A DNA stretch of 53,283 nt from Akkermansiaceae bacterium (GTDB lineage: Bacteria > Verrucomicrobiota > Verrucomicrobiia > Verrucomicrobiales > Akkermansiaceae), in the NCBI GenBank assembly GCA_025354565.1, contig JANXMQ010000246.1, positions 1 through 53,283 of the forward strand, read 5' to 3'. The notes beneath the pieces were generated by a model, which was not told the DNA's origin, did no database searches, and saw nothing but the letters and a program-made list of their open reading frames with translations. Numbering within the stretch: the first letter of the stretch is position 1; the number at the start of each line of letters is the position of its first letter. Below, piece after piece: positions 8,547 to 15,798 of this stretch. The position numbers and the translations under genes are program-made.

Positions 8547-9169
8547 GGGAAATTGACCTTGAGGGCAGCGCCTCCAGTTAGAGTGACAGGCTTTTCCAGG
8601 GTTGTCCGGCTGTCGATCCAAGTCTTGAGCTTGTAATCGCCGGGTGGCAAGCCGCTGAGTTTGAAATTTCCATCGGTGCCGCTAATGACATAGTGAGGAG
8701 TATCGAGCACCAGAATGATGCCACGCATGTGTTCATGGATGTCGCAGCGCAGGGTGATCAGGCCCGCTTTGTCAAATAGCTGCGAAGGCACCGGCTTGTC
8801 CTCGGGACGGTGGCGGCCAAGGTCGAAACGTTTCGCCGGCGAAAACGAGAAAACATTGTGATAGGTGTCGTCCTGATTGGGAAATTCCACCGTCGTGCCG
8901 GTTTGCACCGCAAGCAGGGAGGGTTGGAAAACATAATCCTTCTGGATAATCTGGTGCTTGGGCAGCGCGGCCGATTTGGGGAAATTGCCTTCCAGATAGA
9001 CGACGGCCACCGGCGGGTTGGTGGATAGGACGCCGCCCTTGGTGACGATCTCGTAGCGCTTCGCCATCACGGGTGTGGATTTGGCCGCAGGCAGCGTCAC
9101 ATGGCCTTCGATGACCGAGTCCGCATGCGCGAGGACGGCGGTTAGAATGAGAATGGCGGGAATTTTCAT
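8543..9169 (-). CDS. Secreted cupredoxin-like (blue copper) protein
   Basis: A 208-residue protein with a signal peptide (about residues 1-16). The core is plastocyanin-like: H104 in DDTYHNVF and then C142, H145 and M148 in RCDIHEHM give the His-Cys-His-Met type 1 copper ligand set. The C-terminal part (ISGTDGNFKLSGLPPGDYKLKTWID) is a carboxypeptidase-regulatory-like beta sandwich. It is sandwiched between regulator and kinase, with 4-nt overlaps on both sides, so it is made with the two-component system and may feed it redox or copper information outside the cytoplasm (inference). An electron-transfer role is equally possible. Confidence 0.85.
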   Translation of the reverse strand: MKIPAILILTAVLAHADSVIEGHVTLPAAKSTPVMAKRYEIVTKGGVLSTNPPVAVVYLEGNFPKSAALPKHQIIQKDYVFQPSLLAVQTGTTVEFPNQDDTYHNVFSFSPAKRFDLGRHRPEDKPVPSQLFDKAGLITLRCDIHEHMRGIILVLDTPHYVISGTDGNFKLSGLPPGDYKLKTWIDSRTTLEKPVTLTGGAALKVNFP

Positions 9170-9879
9170 GGGGTCGTTTCAGTCGAGGATTTGATCGTAT
9201 AACCGATGGATCGGATGGTGTGAATCAGCGGATTTTCGTAGCCAGCATCCACTTTTTTACGCAGTCGGGCGATGAAGATTTCGACGGTGCGAGTGTCGTA
9301 TTCGTGTTCGCGCTGCCACACGCGGTCGGATAGTTCAGTGCGTGTAAATACGCGGCCGGGTTCCTCCATCAGAACTTGGAGCAACTCCAACTCACGGGGT
9401 GAGAGCGCGATGGTCTTGGCTCCCCTGGTGACGCGGCGCTGATGGACATCCAATTGCAGATCCGCGACTTTCAAAATGTCTTCGGCCGTGGGAGTGGCAC
9501 CCCTGCGTCCGAGCGCCTCGACGCGTGCGATGAGCTCCTCCATGGAGAATGGCTTTGCGATGTAGTCATCCGCGCCGGCTTTGAGTCCTGTGATGCGGTG
9601 GTCCACATCACCGAGCGCGGTAAGGATGATCACGCGTGCCGCGCAGTGTGCTTTGCGCATTTTTTCCAACACTTCGAGGCCATTCATGGTGGGCAGATTC
9701 AGATCCAGCACGACAAGATCGGGTGAATCTCTCAGCACCGCTGCAAGCCCCATGGCACCATCGTGTTCCGCGCGGACCTCATGACCGCTGCGTTTTAAGT
9801 CGCTGCTGACATGGCGGGCGAGCTACGGCTCGTCTTCGATCACAAGAATGTGCGTGATTGGGTGGTGATGTTTCCGCAT
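9166..9879 (-). pseudogene. OmpR-family response regulator with an in-frame amber codon
   Basis: The frame from ATG 9879 reads ITHILVIEDEP, then TAG at 9823-9825, then LARHVSSDLKRSGHEV and on to a full regulator. The open part alone (ATG 9753, 195 residues) lacks the first beta strand and the acidic pair (EDE) that hold magnesium. With the whole frame, D59 (DLVVLDLNLP) is the phospho-acceptor, K109 (AKPFS) the conserved lysine and about 135-235 a winged-helix Trans_reg_C domain (LSPRELELLQVL, IHTIRSIGYTI). The stop sits where homologues have a variable residue after EDEP, so it looks like a single nonsense change, though read-through or a sequencing error is possible. First gene of the four-gene operon. 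Confidence 0.8.
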
Positions 9880-9973
9880 CGGCGTCTTCCTGTCATGCGA
9901 GTGATGACGGATGGGATCCGAGGCGGTGCTGATTGTTTAGCGTATTTGTGGAGCTTTGTCAGGAATGAAAAAT

Positions 9974-10003
9974 CGGAGCACGAACTTCGCGGTCCGTGCT
10001 CCG
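9974..10003 (-). terminator. Intrinsic terminator after the 10032-10229 gene
   Basis: CGGAGCACG (9974-9982) and CGTGCTCCG (9995-10003) pair perfectly over nine bases around a 12-base loop. On the minus strand the stem is followed by ATTTTTCATT. It separates the small gene at right from the regulator operon at left and supports independent transcription of the small gene. Confidence 0.8.
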
Positions 10004-10031
10004 TCTGATGGATGATTAGATGATTAGATGC

Positions 10032-10229
10032 TTACTTGAAGTTCGCGGTGAGCGAAAGGTTTGCACTCATGGTCACCGGATCGTAGTCAGCGGCCACGAT
10101 GGTCACCGTGGGGATGGGATTGAGCGTCGTTGTCGTGCTGAGATTACCGCCGTTATAAGTTGCTTTAACCGAAACTCCCTTGAGTCCCGAAACCACGTTG
10201 GTGATCGCGCTTACTTGTGCGGTGGTCAT
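10032..10229 (-). CDS. Small protein of unknown function
   Basis: A 65-residue product beginning MTTAQVSAITNVVSGLKGVS and continuing through a Thr/Asn-rich middle (GGNLSTTTTLNPIPTVTIVA) to SANLSLTANFK. It looks like a short beta-rich protein without signal peptide or membrane segment. No family recognised. A strong terminator follows 30-60 bases after the stop, and two operator-like dyads lie 100 and 220 bases upstream, so it appears to be a regulated single-gene unit. The start is uncertain because the frame is open upstream, but no other ATG was found and no ribosome binding site is visible. Confidence 0.6.
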   Translation of the reverse strand: MTTAQVSAITNVVSGLKGVSVKATYNGGNLSTTTTLNPIPTVTIVAADYDPVTMSANLSLTANFK

Positions 10230-10328
10230 GGAGAAACTGATTGATCGGATGCGATTGGTTTGAGTGGAATTTTTTCTCGCAATGGGACGATCTCTGTTCC
10301 ATTGCCGCCGTGGTCACAACAGGTCAAA

Positions 10329-10346
10329 TGTAACGTCTTTGTTACA
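10329..10346. promoter_or_regulatory. Operator-like dyad TGTAAC-N6-GTTACA (site 1)
   Basis: TGTAACGTCTTTGTTACA is a perfect 6-bp inverted repeat with a 6-base spacer, about 100 bases upstream of the minus-strand small gene. Read as TGTAAC and TGTTAC it is also a direct repeat with an 11-base period, as OmpR-family regulators use. A near copy lies 120 bases to the right. Confidence 0.5.
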
Positions 10347-10448
10347 GCGCTACCCGTCATGGAATGGGCGGAAATGCAATGGAGTCCTTAATCTATAAGG
10401 CCCGCTCGTCGCCCGGACCGACCTTTCCAACCTTGTGCGCGGTGCGAG

Positions 10449-10466
10449 TGTAACAGACCTGTTGCA
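10449..10466. promoter_or_regulatory. Operator-like dyad TGTAAC-N6-GTTGCA (site 2)
   Basis: TGTAACAGACCTGTTGCA repeats the arrangement of site 1 with the same spacing and one changed base. Both sites fit TGTAAC-N5-TGTTRCA. It is adjacent to the terminator at 10473-10503. Confidence 0.45.
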
Positions 10467-10472
10467 TAAAAA

Positions 10473-10503
10473 GCCCCGCCCAAATCACTTGTTCGGGCGG
10501 GGC
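10473..10503 (-). terminator. Intrinsic terminator without an assigned gene
   Basis: GCCCCGCCC (10473-10481) and GGGCGGGGC (10495-10503) form a perfect nine-base GC stem. On the minus strand the stem is followed by TTTTTATGC. No minus-strand gene ends nearby, so it may close a short transcript that starts in 10504-10720. Confidence 0.75.
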
Positions 10504-10720
10504 GGAGCGAGTCCGGCAATCGTTTTCAGTCTCGATCCATTAAAATGATGTCGTGCGAACGCTTTCGGTTTATCAATAAGATTCTCCCGGAGAAATCAAG
10601 CCCGATTTCCTGCCCGGCATGAAGCTGAGGCGCTGATAAATTCCTGTAAATCCGGCATTTAATCCGCTTACTTCTTGCTTCCGTGGCCTCTTACGGAAGC
10701 ATGGGGCTGTCAAATCTGCT

Positions 10721-11788
10721 ATGGAATCCATCCGCGCCGAGTCAGTCGTCAAATCCTTCGGGAACGCCCGTGCGCTCGACGGGATCACCCTTCACGTCGA
10801 GCCGGGTGAGTTATTTTTCCTGTTAGGCGCTTCTGGCTGCGGAAAAACGACGCTGCTCCGTTGCATCGCCGGCTTGGAAACCCCGACGAGTGGCGCGATT
10901 TTCTTCGGCGATCGCGATGTCACGAACCTAGCACCGCACAAGCGCGAGGCAGCGATGGTGTTCCAAAGCTACGCGCTGTGGCCGCATCTAACGGTGGGGC
11001 AGAACATCGCCTTCGGGTTGGAGGAACGCCGCGTGCCGAAGCCGGAAATCAGCCGGCGGGTCGAGGAAGCCCTGGCGATGGTGCAACTCGCGGGCTTCGG
11101 CGACCGCGCGATCGACCAGATGTCCGGCGGTCAACAGCAGCGCGTCTCGCTGGCCCGGGCGCTGGTAGTGAGGCCGAAGTGCCTGCTGCTCGACGAACCC
11201 CTATCCAATCTCGACGCCCAACTCCGCGTGGAAATGCGCCGTGAGATCCGCCGCATCGTGAAGGAAAACGGCCTGACCGGCATCTACGTCACCCACGACC
11301 AAGAGGAGGCGTTGGCGATGGCAGATCGGATGGCGGTGCTGACCCGAGGAGCCATCGGCCAGATCGGCACGCCGGAGCAAATTTACCGTTCGCCGCGCAG
11401 TGCCTATGTCGCGAATTTCATTGGCGAGACGAATCTGATCCCCGCCGTGGTGATCGAGAGCGGCGATGGTTTCACTCTCACGAAGACCGCCGCCGGGCCG
11501 CTGATTGGGCGCGTTTCCGACCCGGATTGGTCGCCGGTGCCGGGTGAGGATGTGCGGATTTCCGTGCGGCCCGAGGCATGGCGTTTGCACAAGGAGGATG
11601 GTGATAATGCGGTGACCGGCAACATCGTGGAGCGCAGTTATCTCGGCCAACGTATCCAGTATTGGGTTAGAACCGACGCCGGCCGCCAACAAGTCGTGGA
11701 GCTGAATCCACACATCATCCATGAGCCCGGCGAGGCGGAAATCCTGTTATATGCACGGCACGATGACGTGGTGGTTTTGAAAGTCTGA
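10721..11788 (+). CDS. ABC transporter ATPase (Fe3+/spermidine/putrescine type)
   Basis: This 355-residue protein is the ATP-binding subunit of an importer of the FbpC/PotA kind. Visible motifs are Walker A GASGCGKTT (about 37-45), Q-loop VFQSYALWPHLT, signature MSGGQQQRVSLARAL, Walker B CLLLDEPLSNLD and switch histidine YVTHD. A C-terminal TOBE-type domain (about 240-355; RISVRPEAW, GNIVERSYLGQRIQYWV) is typical of the CUT1/iron/polyamine group. The solute-binding protein follows 52 bases downstream. No permease gene is in the window, so the partner membrane subunit must lie elsewhere or be lost. No Shine-Dalgarno sequence. Confidence 0.93.
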   Translation: MESIRAESVVKSFGNARALDGITLHVEPGELFFLLGASGCGKTTLLRCIAGLETPTSGAIFFGDRDVTNLAPHKREAAMVFQSYALWPHLTVGQNIAFGLEERRVPKPEISRRVEEALAMVQLAGFGDRAIDQMSGGQQQRVSLARALVVRPKCLLLDEPLSNLDAQLRVEMRREIRRIVKENGLTGIYVTHDQEEALAMADRMAVLTRGAIGQIGTPEQIYRSPRSAYVANFIGETNLIPAVVIESGDGFTLTKTAAGPLIGRVSDPDWSPVPGEDVRISVRPEAWRLHKEDGDNAVTGNIVERSYLGQRIQYWVRTDAGRQQVVELNPHIIHEPGEAEILLYARHDDVVVLKV

Positions 11789-11840
11789 AGAAGATATCTC
11801 AGCCGAATCACACTAACTCACTTCAAACAGACCCCACCTT

Positions 11841-13316
11841 TTGAAAACACGCGCTTGGATCATCTTCGGACTGTTAGCCCTGATCGTGGCGTTGCCGATG
11901 GTGCTGCGCCGTCAAAGCGCGACGACAACATCGCACAGCGCCGATGACCGCCTGGTGATCCTCAGTCCGCACAACGAGTCGATCCGCGAGGAATTCGGCG
12001 AGGCTTACGCGGCGCATTGGAAAAAATCCACCGGTCGCTCGCTCTACATTGACTGGCGGACACCCGGCGGCACCTCGGAAATCCGCATGGTGCTCGACGC
12101 CGGATTCAAGGCGGCGGAGGAAACTAACCGGCCCGGCATTGGCGTGGATATTTTCTTCGGCGGCGGTGAACCGGATTTCGCCGGGCAAGCGAAAAAAGGC
12201 CGACTGTTGCCCCTGCGGGTCTTCAATTCCCACCCCGACTGGTTCGGCAAAGATGGCCCCATCCCGGAAACTTTCACCGGCGAGCGCTACTACCCGTTAG
12301 ACCATACCTGGGTCGGCACCTGCATGTCGCAGTTCGGCATTTGCTACAATCCAGACGTGCTCAAGCGGCTTAAAATTCCCCCGCCCACCGCTTGGCGCGA
12401 TCTCGCCGACCCGCGTTACGCCGGGACCATCGCCCTAGCAGATCCCACGAAAAGCGGCTCCGTCGCCCGCGCCTTCGAGCTTGTGGTCCAAGGCGAAATG
12501 CTGCGCGCCATCGACGCCCCCGGTGCGGATCGTGCCGCCGCCACGGATGCCGGGTGGACGGCGGGCTTGCAACTCATCCAAATGATGGCCGCAAATGCCC
12601 GCTACTTCACCGATAGCGCGACCAAGGTGCCGCTGGACGTGGGGCAGGGGAATGCCGCCGCTGGCATGTGCATCGACTTCTACGGGCGCTCGTTCGCGGC
12701 GGAATTCAATTCGAAAACCGGCAGCCCGCGCCTCGTCTGGATCGCGCCGACGGGTGGCACCACTTTGAGCGGCGATCCAGTGGCCGTGCTCAAGGGCGCG
12801 CCTCACCCGGAAGTCGCGCAAGATTTCGTGGAATTCTGCCTCAGTCGCGAAGGCCAGACACTGTGGTTGGGCAAGCCCGGCACGCCCGGCGGACCGGAAC
12901 AACGCGCCCTCCACCGCACCCCCATCCGCCGCGATGTCTATACCCCGGAAATTCTAGCAAACTCGACGATGCCGGACGCCATGCCCTACACCGATCCCGG
13001 AAATTTCACCTATCAGCATGACCTAACCGGAGCCTCCTTCAATACCCTCCGCCAGATCGTTAGAATCATGTGCATCGACTCCCATGAAGAAATGAAATCC
13101 GCGTGGCTCGCCCTGCGCGACGCCGGAATGCCCGCCGATGCTCTTGCCGTTTTCTCCGACGTCTCCCTCATGACCTACGCCAAAGCCGGCAAAGGCGATC
13201 CCATCCTCGACGGCTCAGATGCCCTCAAAGCCGCCGAACGCGCCACCGAAATCGGCGAGTGGTTCCGCACGAACTACCGCAAAGCCGAAGCCATGGCCCG
13301 CCACAAATCCCTGTAG
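11841..13316 (+). CDS. ABC transporter solute-binding protein (iron/thiamine/polyamine type)
   Basis: A 491-residue protein with a TTG start and an N-terminal membrane anchor or signal (IIFGLLALIVALPMVL, about residues 5-20). The fold signature is FbpA/AfuA-like: LVILSPHNESIREEFGEAY, GVDIFFGGGEPDFAG, GICYNPDVLKRL and WRDLADPRYAGTIALADPT. It is longer than usual (about 340), with a C-terminal extension of some 130 residues (TYQHDLTGASFNTLRQIVRI onward) of unknown role. It presumably delivers substrate to the transporter whose ATPase precedes it. A long palindromic repeat overlaps its stop codon. The ligand cannot be told from sequence. Confidence 0.88.
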   Translation: MKTRAWIIFGLLALIVALPMVLRRQSATTTSHSADDRLVILSPHNESIREEFGEAYAAHWKKSTGRSLYIDWRTPGGTSEIRMVLDAGFKAAEETNRPGIGVDIFFGGGEPDFAGQAKKGRLLPLRVFNSHPDWFGKDGPIPETFTGERYYPLDHTWVGTCMSQFGICYNPDVLKRLKIPPPTAWRDLADPRYAGTIALADPTKSGSVARAFELVVQGEMLRAIDAPGADRAAATDAGWTAGLQLIQMMAANARYFTDSATKVPLDVGQGNAAAGMCIDFYGRSFAAEFNSKTGSPRLVWIAPTGGTTLSGDPVAVLKGAPHPEVAQDFVEFCLSREGQTLWLGKPGTPGGPEQRALHRTPIRRDVYTPEILANSTMPDAMPYTDPGNFTYQHDLTGASFNTLRQIVRIMCIDSHEEMKSAWLALRDAGMPADALAVFSDVSLMTYAKAGKGDPILDGSDALKAAERATEIGEWFRTNYRKAEAMARHKSL

Positions 13317-13378
13317 GCGATCACCGGTCGCCACGCATTCATTCATTTCACTCGCGGTGACCGGTGATCGCCGCTACA
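13312..13378. repeat. REP-like long inverted repeat
   Basis: The left arm (13312-13332, TGTAG then GCGATCACCGGTCGCC) and the right arm (13356-13378), reverse-complemented as TGTAGCG then GCGATCACCGGTCACC, match except for a two-base gap and one substitution. The arms flank 23 AT-richer bases. The left arm starts inside the last codon and includes the stop of the solute-binding gene. No T-run, so it is a repeat rather than a simple terminator, though the hairpin may stabilise mRNA ends. Confidence 0.7.
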
Positions 13379-13457
13379 GACAAGGCTTACACCATCACAA
13401 ACATCCCCGCTGCTTTTCTTAGGCTCATGCGGTGTCCTTCAAACCCACAATAATTCC

Positions 13458-14342
13458 ATGAACCGAAACACACTTCTCATCTCTTGCCTTGTCTCCGTGA
13501 TCGGCGGCTTATATGCTACTGCTGAGGAAGTGGTATTGCCTTTGGCGGTGGCGGCCGGATACATTGACACTCACGTCCACGCCTACCCTTGTCGGAAGGA
13601 TGGCTTGGATGTGGTGGACGCGTGGATGAAGCGCGTGAACGTGAGCCAGTGCGTCATCCATCCGCTGGATCATCCAGGGAGCCGCCCCGGCAATGAGGCG
13701 GAGCGGCAGCAGATGTTAGAGAACTTCCGGAAGTATGCAGGCCGCATGCACCGTTTTTGCATCATTTATCCCGATGAGGTGAAGACGGTGGAAGAGGCGG
13801 TGAAAATCTTGGAGCAGGAGAAGAAGGACGGGGCGATAGGCTTTGGCGAACATTACGGCGTGGGACTCATGTTCGACGATCCGAAGAATTTGCTACTCTA
13901 TGATGCGTGTAGCCGGGTGGGACTGCCGGTGATGTTTCACATCGACCAGAACAAGAATATGGATGAGAAGGGCCTGCCTCATCTGGAGAATGTGCTCAAG
14001 GCCTATCCGAAGTGCGTGTTGATCGCACATGCATATTGGTGGCGTCAATTGGGCAACGGGGCCTGCGATCGGCTGTTGCAGCAATACCCGAACCTCCATG
14101 CGGACCTGTCGCCGGCGGCAGTCGCTGCCCTGAGCAGTCAGGCGGACCATGGGCGCGAATTCATCATCCGCAATGCGGATAAATTGCTGTTCGGCACGGA
14201 CGCGGGTTGGTGGTCGTTCACCAAGATCCCGGCCCCGGAAAAGGAGTGGACGTATTTCGAAACGCTCAATCTACCCGCTGACGTGAAGAACAAGATCTAC
14301 CGGGAAAATGCGGCGAAGCTGTTGAAGCTGGAGTTGAAATAA
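13458..14342 (+). CDS. Secreted amidohydrolase-family (Amidohydro_2) metal-dependent hydrolase
   Basis: A 294-residue TIM-barrel hydrolase with a signal peptide (about residues 1-22). Metal-site motifs are present in order: DTHVHAY (37-43), a FGEHYGVG strand, VMFHIDQN, VLIAHAYWW and FGTDAGWWS. These match PF04909 enzymes, which include decarboxylases and lactonases; the substrate cannot be assigned. It stands alone after the palindromic repeat, and convergent to the helicase gene. No Shine-Dalgarno sequence is seen before the ATG. Confidence 0.85.
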   Translation: MNRNTLLISCLVSVIGGLYATAEEVVLPLAVAAGYIDTHVHAYPCRKDGLDVVDAWMKRVNVSQCVIHPLDHPGSRPGNEAERQQMLENFRKYAGRMHRFCIIYPDEVKTVEEAVKILEQEKKDGAIGFGEHYGVGLMFDDPKNLLLYDACSRVGLPVMFHIDQNKNMDEKGLPHLENVLKAYPKCVLIAHAYWWRQLGNGACDRLLQQYPNLHADLSPAAVAALSSQADHGREFIIRNADKLLFGTDAGWWSFTKIPAPEKEWTYFETLNLPADVKNKIYRENAAKLLKLELK

Positions 14343-14428
14343 CAGAATCTCCATGAACCCGGACTACAATTCATCCTCCGCCGTGCCACACCTTTGACGT
14401 ACGCAGCGCGATGCGTGGGTAGCCAGGT

Positions 14429-15541
14429 CTAGTGGACTTCGGTAAAAGAGAGACCGAGATCGTTTTCCAGCTTGGTGATCTTGGGGCGTTCGCGGGGTTC
14501 GATGAGGGCGAGGGAAATGCCTTTTTTCCCGGCGCGGGCGGTTCTGCCGCTGCGGTGGGTGAAGTATTCGATTTGCTCGGGAAGCTGGTGGTGGATGACG
14601 AAGGAGAGGCCCTCGACGTCGATGCCACGGGCGGCGACGTCGGTGGCGATGAGGAACTGGGTGCGCTCTTTTTTGAAGGAACGCATGACGGTGTCGCGCT
14701 CTTTTTGGGTGAGGTCGCCTTGCAGGACATCGACGGGGAAACCGCGCACGGTGAGTTGTTTACCCAGCACGATGGCGCCGGCCTTGGTGCGGCAGAAGAT
14801 GACGCCGCGGTTTTCTTGCTGGCGCTTGAGGAAGGCGGCGATGAACGCGCTTTTCTCGTCGCGGCTGCAAATGGTGAACTGGTGGTCAATGTCGCGGTTG
14901 ACGACGTGGGCCTTGTCGATTTTGAGGAGATGGGGTTTGCCGGACATGCAGTCCTTGATGAGGCCGTGGATGGCATCCGGGATGGTGGCGGAAAATAGCC
15001 AGGTGCTGCGCCGGGCGCGAGTGAGGCCAAAGATTTTGACGAGCTCTTTCTTGAATCCCATGCTTAACATTTCATCCGCCTCGTCTAACACGAGATGCTT
15101 CACGCCGACGAGGGTGAGTGCTTTTTTGTGGATGAGGTCGATGAGCCGTCCGGGCGTGGCGACGACGATGTGGGTGGGCCGTGTGAGGGCGGCGACTTGG
15201 CGGTCGAAGTTGTCGCCGCCGCAGAGGACCTCGACGAAGATTTTTTCGGAAAACTTGGTGTAGCGGAAAAGCTGCTTGCCGATCTGCTTGGCGAGTTCCC
15301 GCGTGGGGGCGACGATGAGGCCTTGGATTTCCGGGGATTTCGGGTTCACCTTCATCAGCAGCGGCAGACCGAAGGCGGCGGTCTTGCCGGTGCCGGTCTG
15401 GGCTTGGGCGATGAGGTCGCCGCCGTTCTCTAGCAGGAACGGGATCGCCTTGTCCTGGATTTCCGTGGGGTGGATTATGCCGAGTGCGTGGAGGCCCTGC
15501 ATCAGGTTGGCCGGGATTCCGAGTTCTTTGAAGGTTTTCAA
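14429..15541 (-). CDS. DEAD-box ATP-dependent RNA helicase
   Basis: A 370-residue helicase with all core motifs: Q motif (FKELGIPANLMQGLHALGI, PTEIQ), motif I AQTGTGKT (47-54), PTRELA (79-84), TPGR (129-132), DEAD (153-156), SAT (184-186), ATDVAARGIDV and HRSGRTARAG. It ends soon after motif VI, so the basic C-terminal tail seen in RhlE or CsdA is missing; it is a minimal-core helicase. Role: ATP-driven unwinding of short RNA helices in ribosome assembly or mRNA turnover. The promoter region to the right includes a palindromic repeat element. Confidence 0.93.
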   Translation of the reverse strand: MKTFKELGIPANLMQGLHALGIIHPTEIQDKAIPFLLENGGDLIAQAQTGTGKTAAFGLPLLMKVNPKSPEIQGLIVAPTRELAKQIGKQLFRYTKFSEKIFVEVLCGGDNFDRQVAALTRPTHIVVATPGRLIDLIHKKALTLVGVKHLVLDEADEMLSMGFKKELVKIFGLTRARRSTWLFSATIPDAIHGLIKDCMSGKPHLLKIDKAHVVNRDIDHQFTICSRDEKSAFIAAFLKRQQENRGVIFCRTKAGAIVLGKQLTVRGFPVDVLQGDLTQKERDTVMRSFKKERTQFLIATDVAARGIDVEGLSFVIHHQLPEQIEYFTHRSGRTARAGKKGISLALIEPRERPKITKLENDLGLSFTEVH

Positions 15542-15633
15542 GGTGGTGATGGGTGAATGAACGCACCTTGCCTGTCGGAATTTGGAATGACGAGTCGGGA
15601 AATTTCAGCGGGCAGCGACATTTGCAGACATCT

Positions 15634-15769
15634 AACCGCGAATCGACGCGAATGGACACGAATTTTGTGATGAGAGATAGGGAGATTACCGTGTACCCTA
15701 CCGATTTTCACGACTCACAGACATCAGCCGAAATTCCATATTCGCGTCGATTCGCGTCAATTCGCGGTT
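15634..15769. repeat. Palindromic element built from 10-base repeats
   Basis: The left arm (15634-15663) reads AACCGCGAAT-CGACGCGAAT-GGACACGAAT, a tandem of related 10-base units. The right arm (15740-15769) is its near-perfect reverse complement (AACCGCGAAT-TGACGCGAAT-CGACGCGAAT). They flank 76 bases without a gene. It lies between the helicase start and the AEC transporter end and looks like a short non-coding repeat that can fold into a long hairpin. Confidence 0.75.
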
Positions 15770-15798
15770 GAAAAATTCCAGATCGAAAACCCCACAAT

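Larger units (their letters stand above)
10230..10720. other. 490-base intergenic control region
   Basis: No convincing gene. It contains the two TGTAAC dyads, the orphan minus-strand terminator, and a hairpin just before the ABC ATPase gene: TGCTTCCGT (10676-10684) pairs with ACGGAAGCA (10693-10701), ending 19 bases before the ATG at 10721. Minus-strand frames in 10504-10720 are 20 codons or shorter apart from one overlapping the ATPase gene. Confidence 0.5.

Noticed and set aside
8547-8621. ATG at 8621 as the start of the histidine kinase
   Set aside because: It overlaps the cupredoxin gene by 79 bases and adds a Pro/Cys-rich tail without protein character; the GTG at 8546 gives a four-base overlap like the other junctions of the operon.
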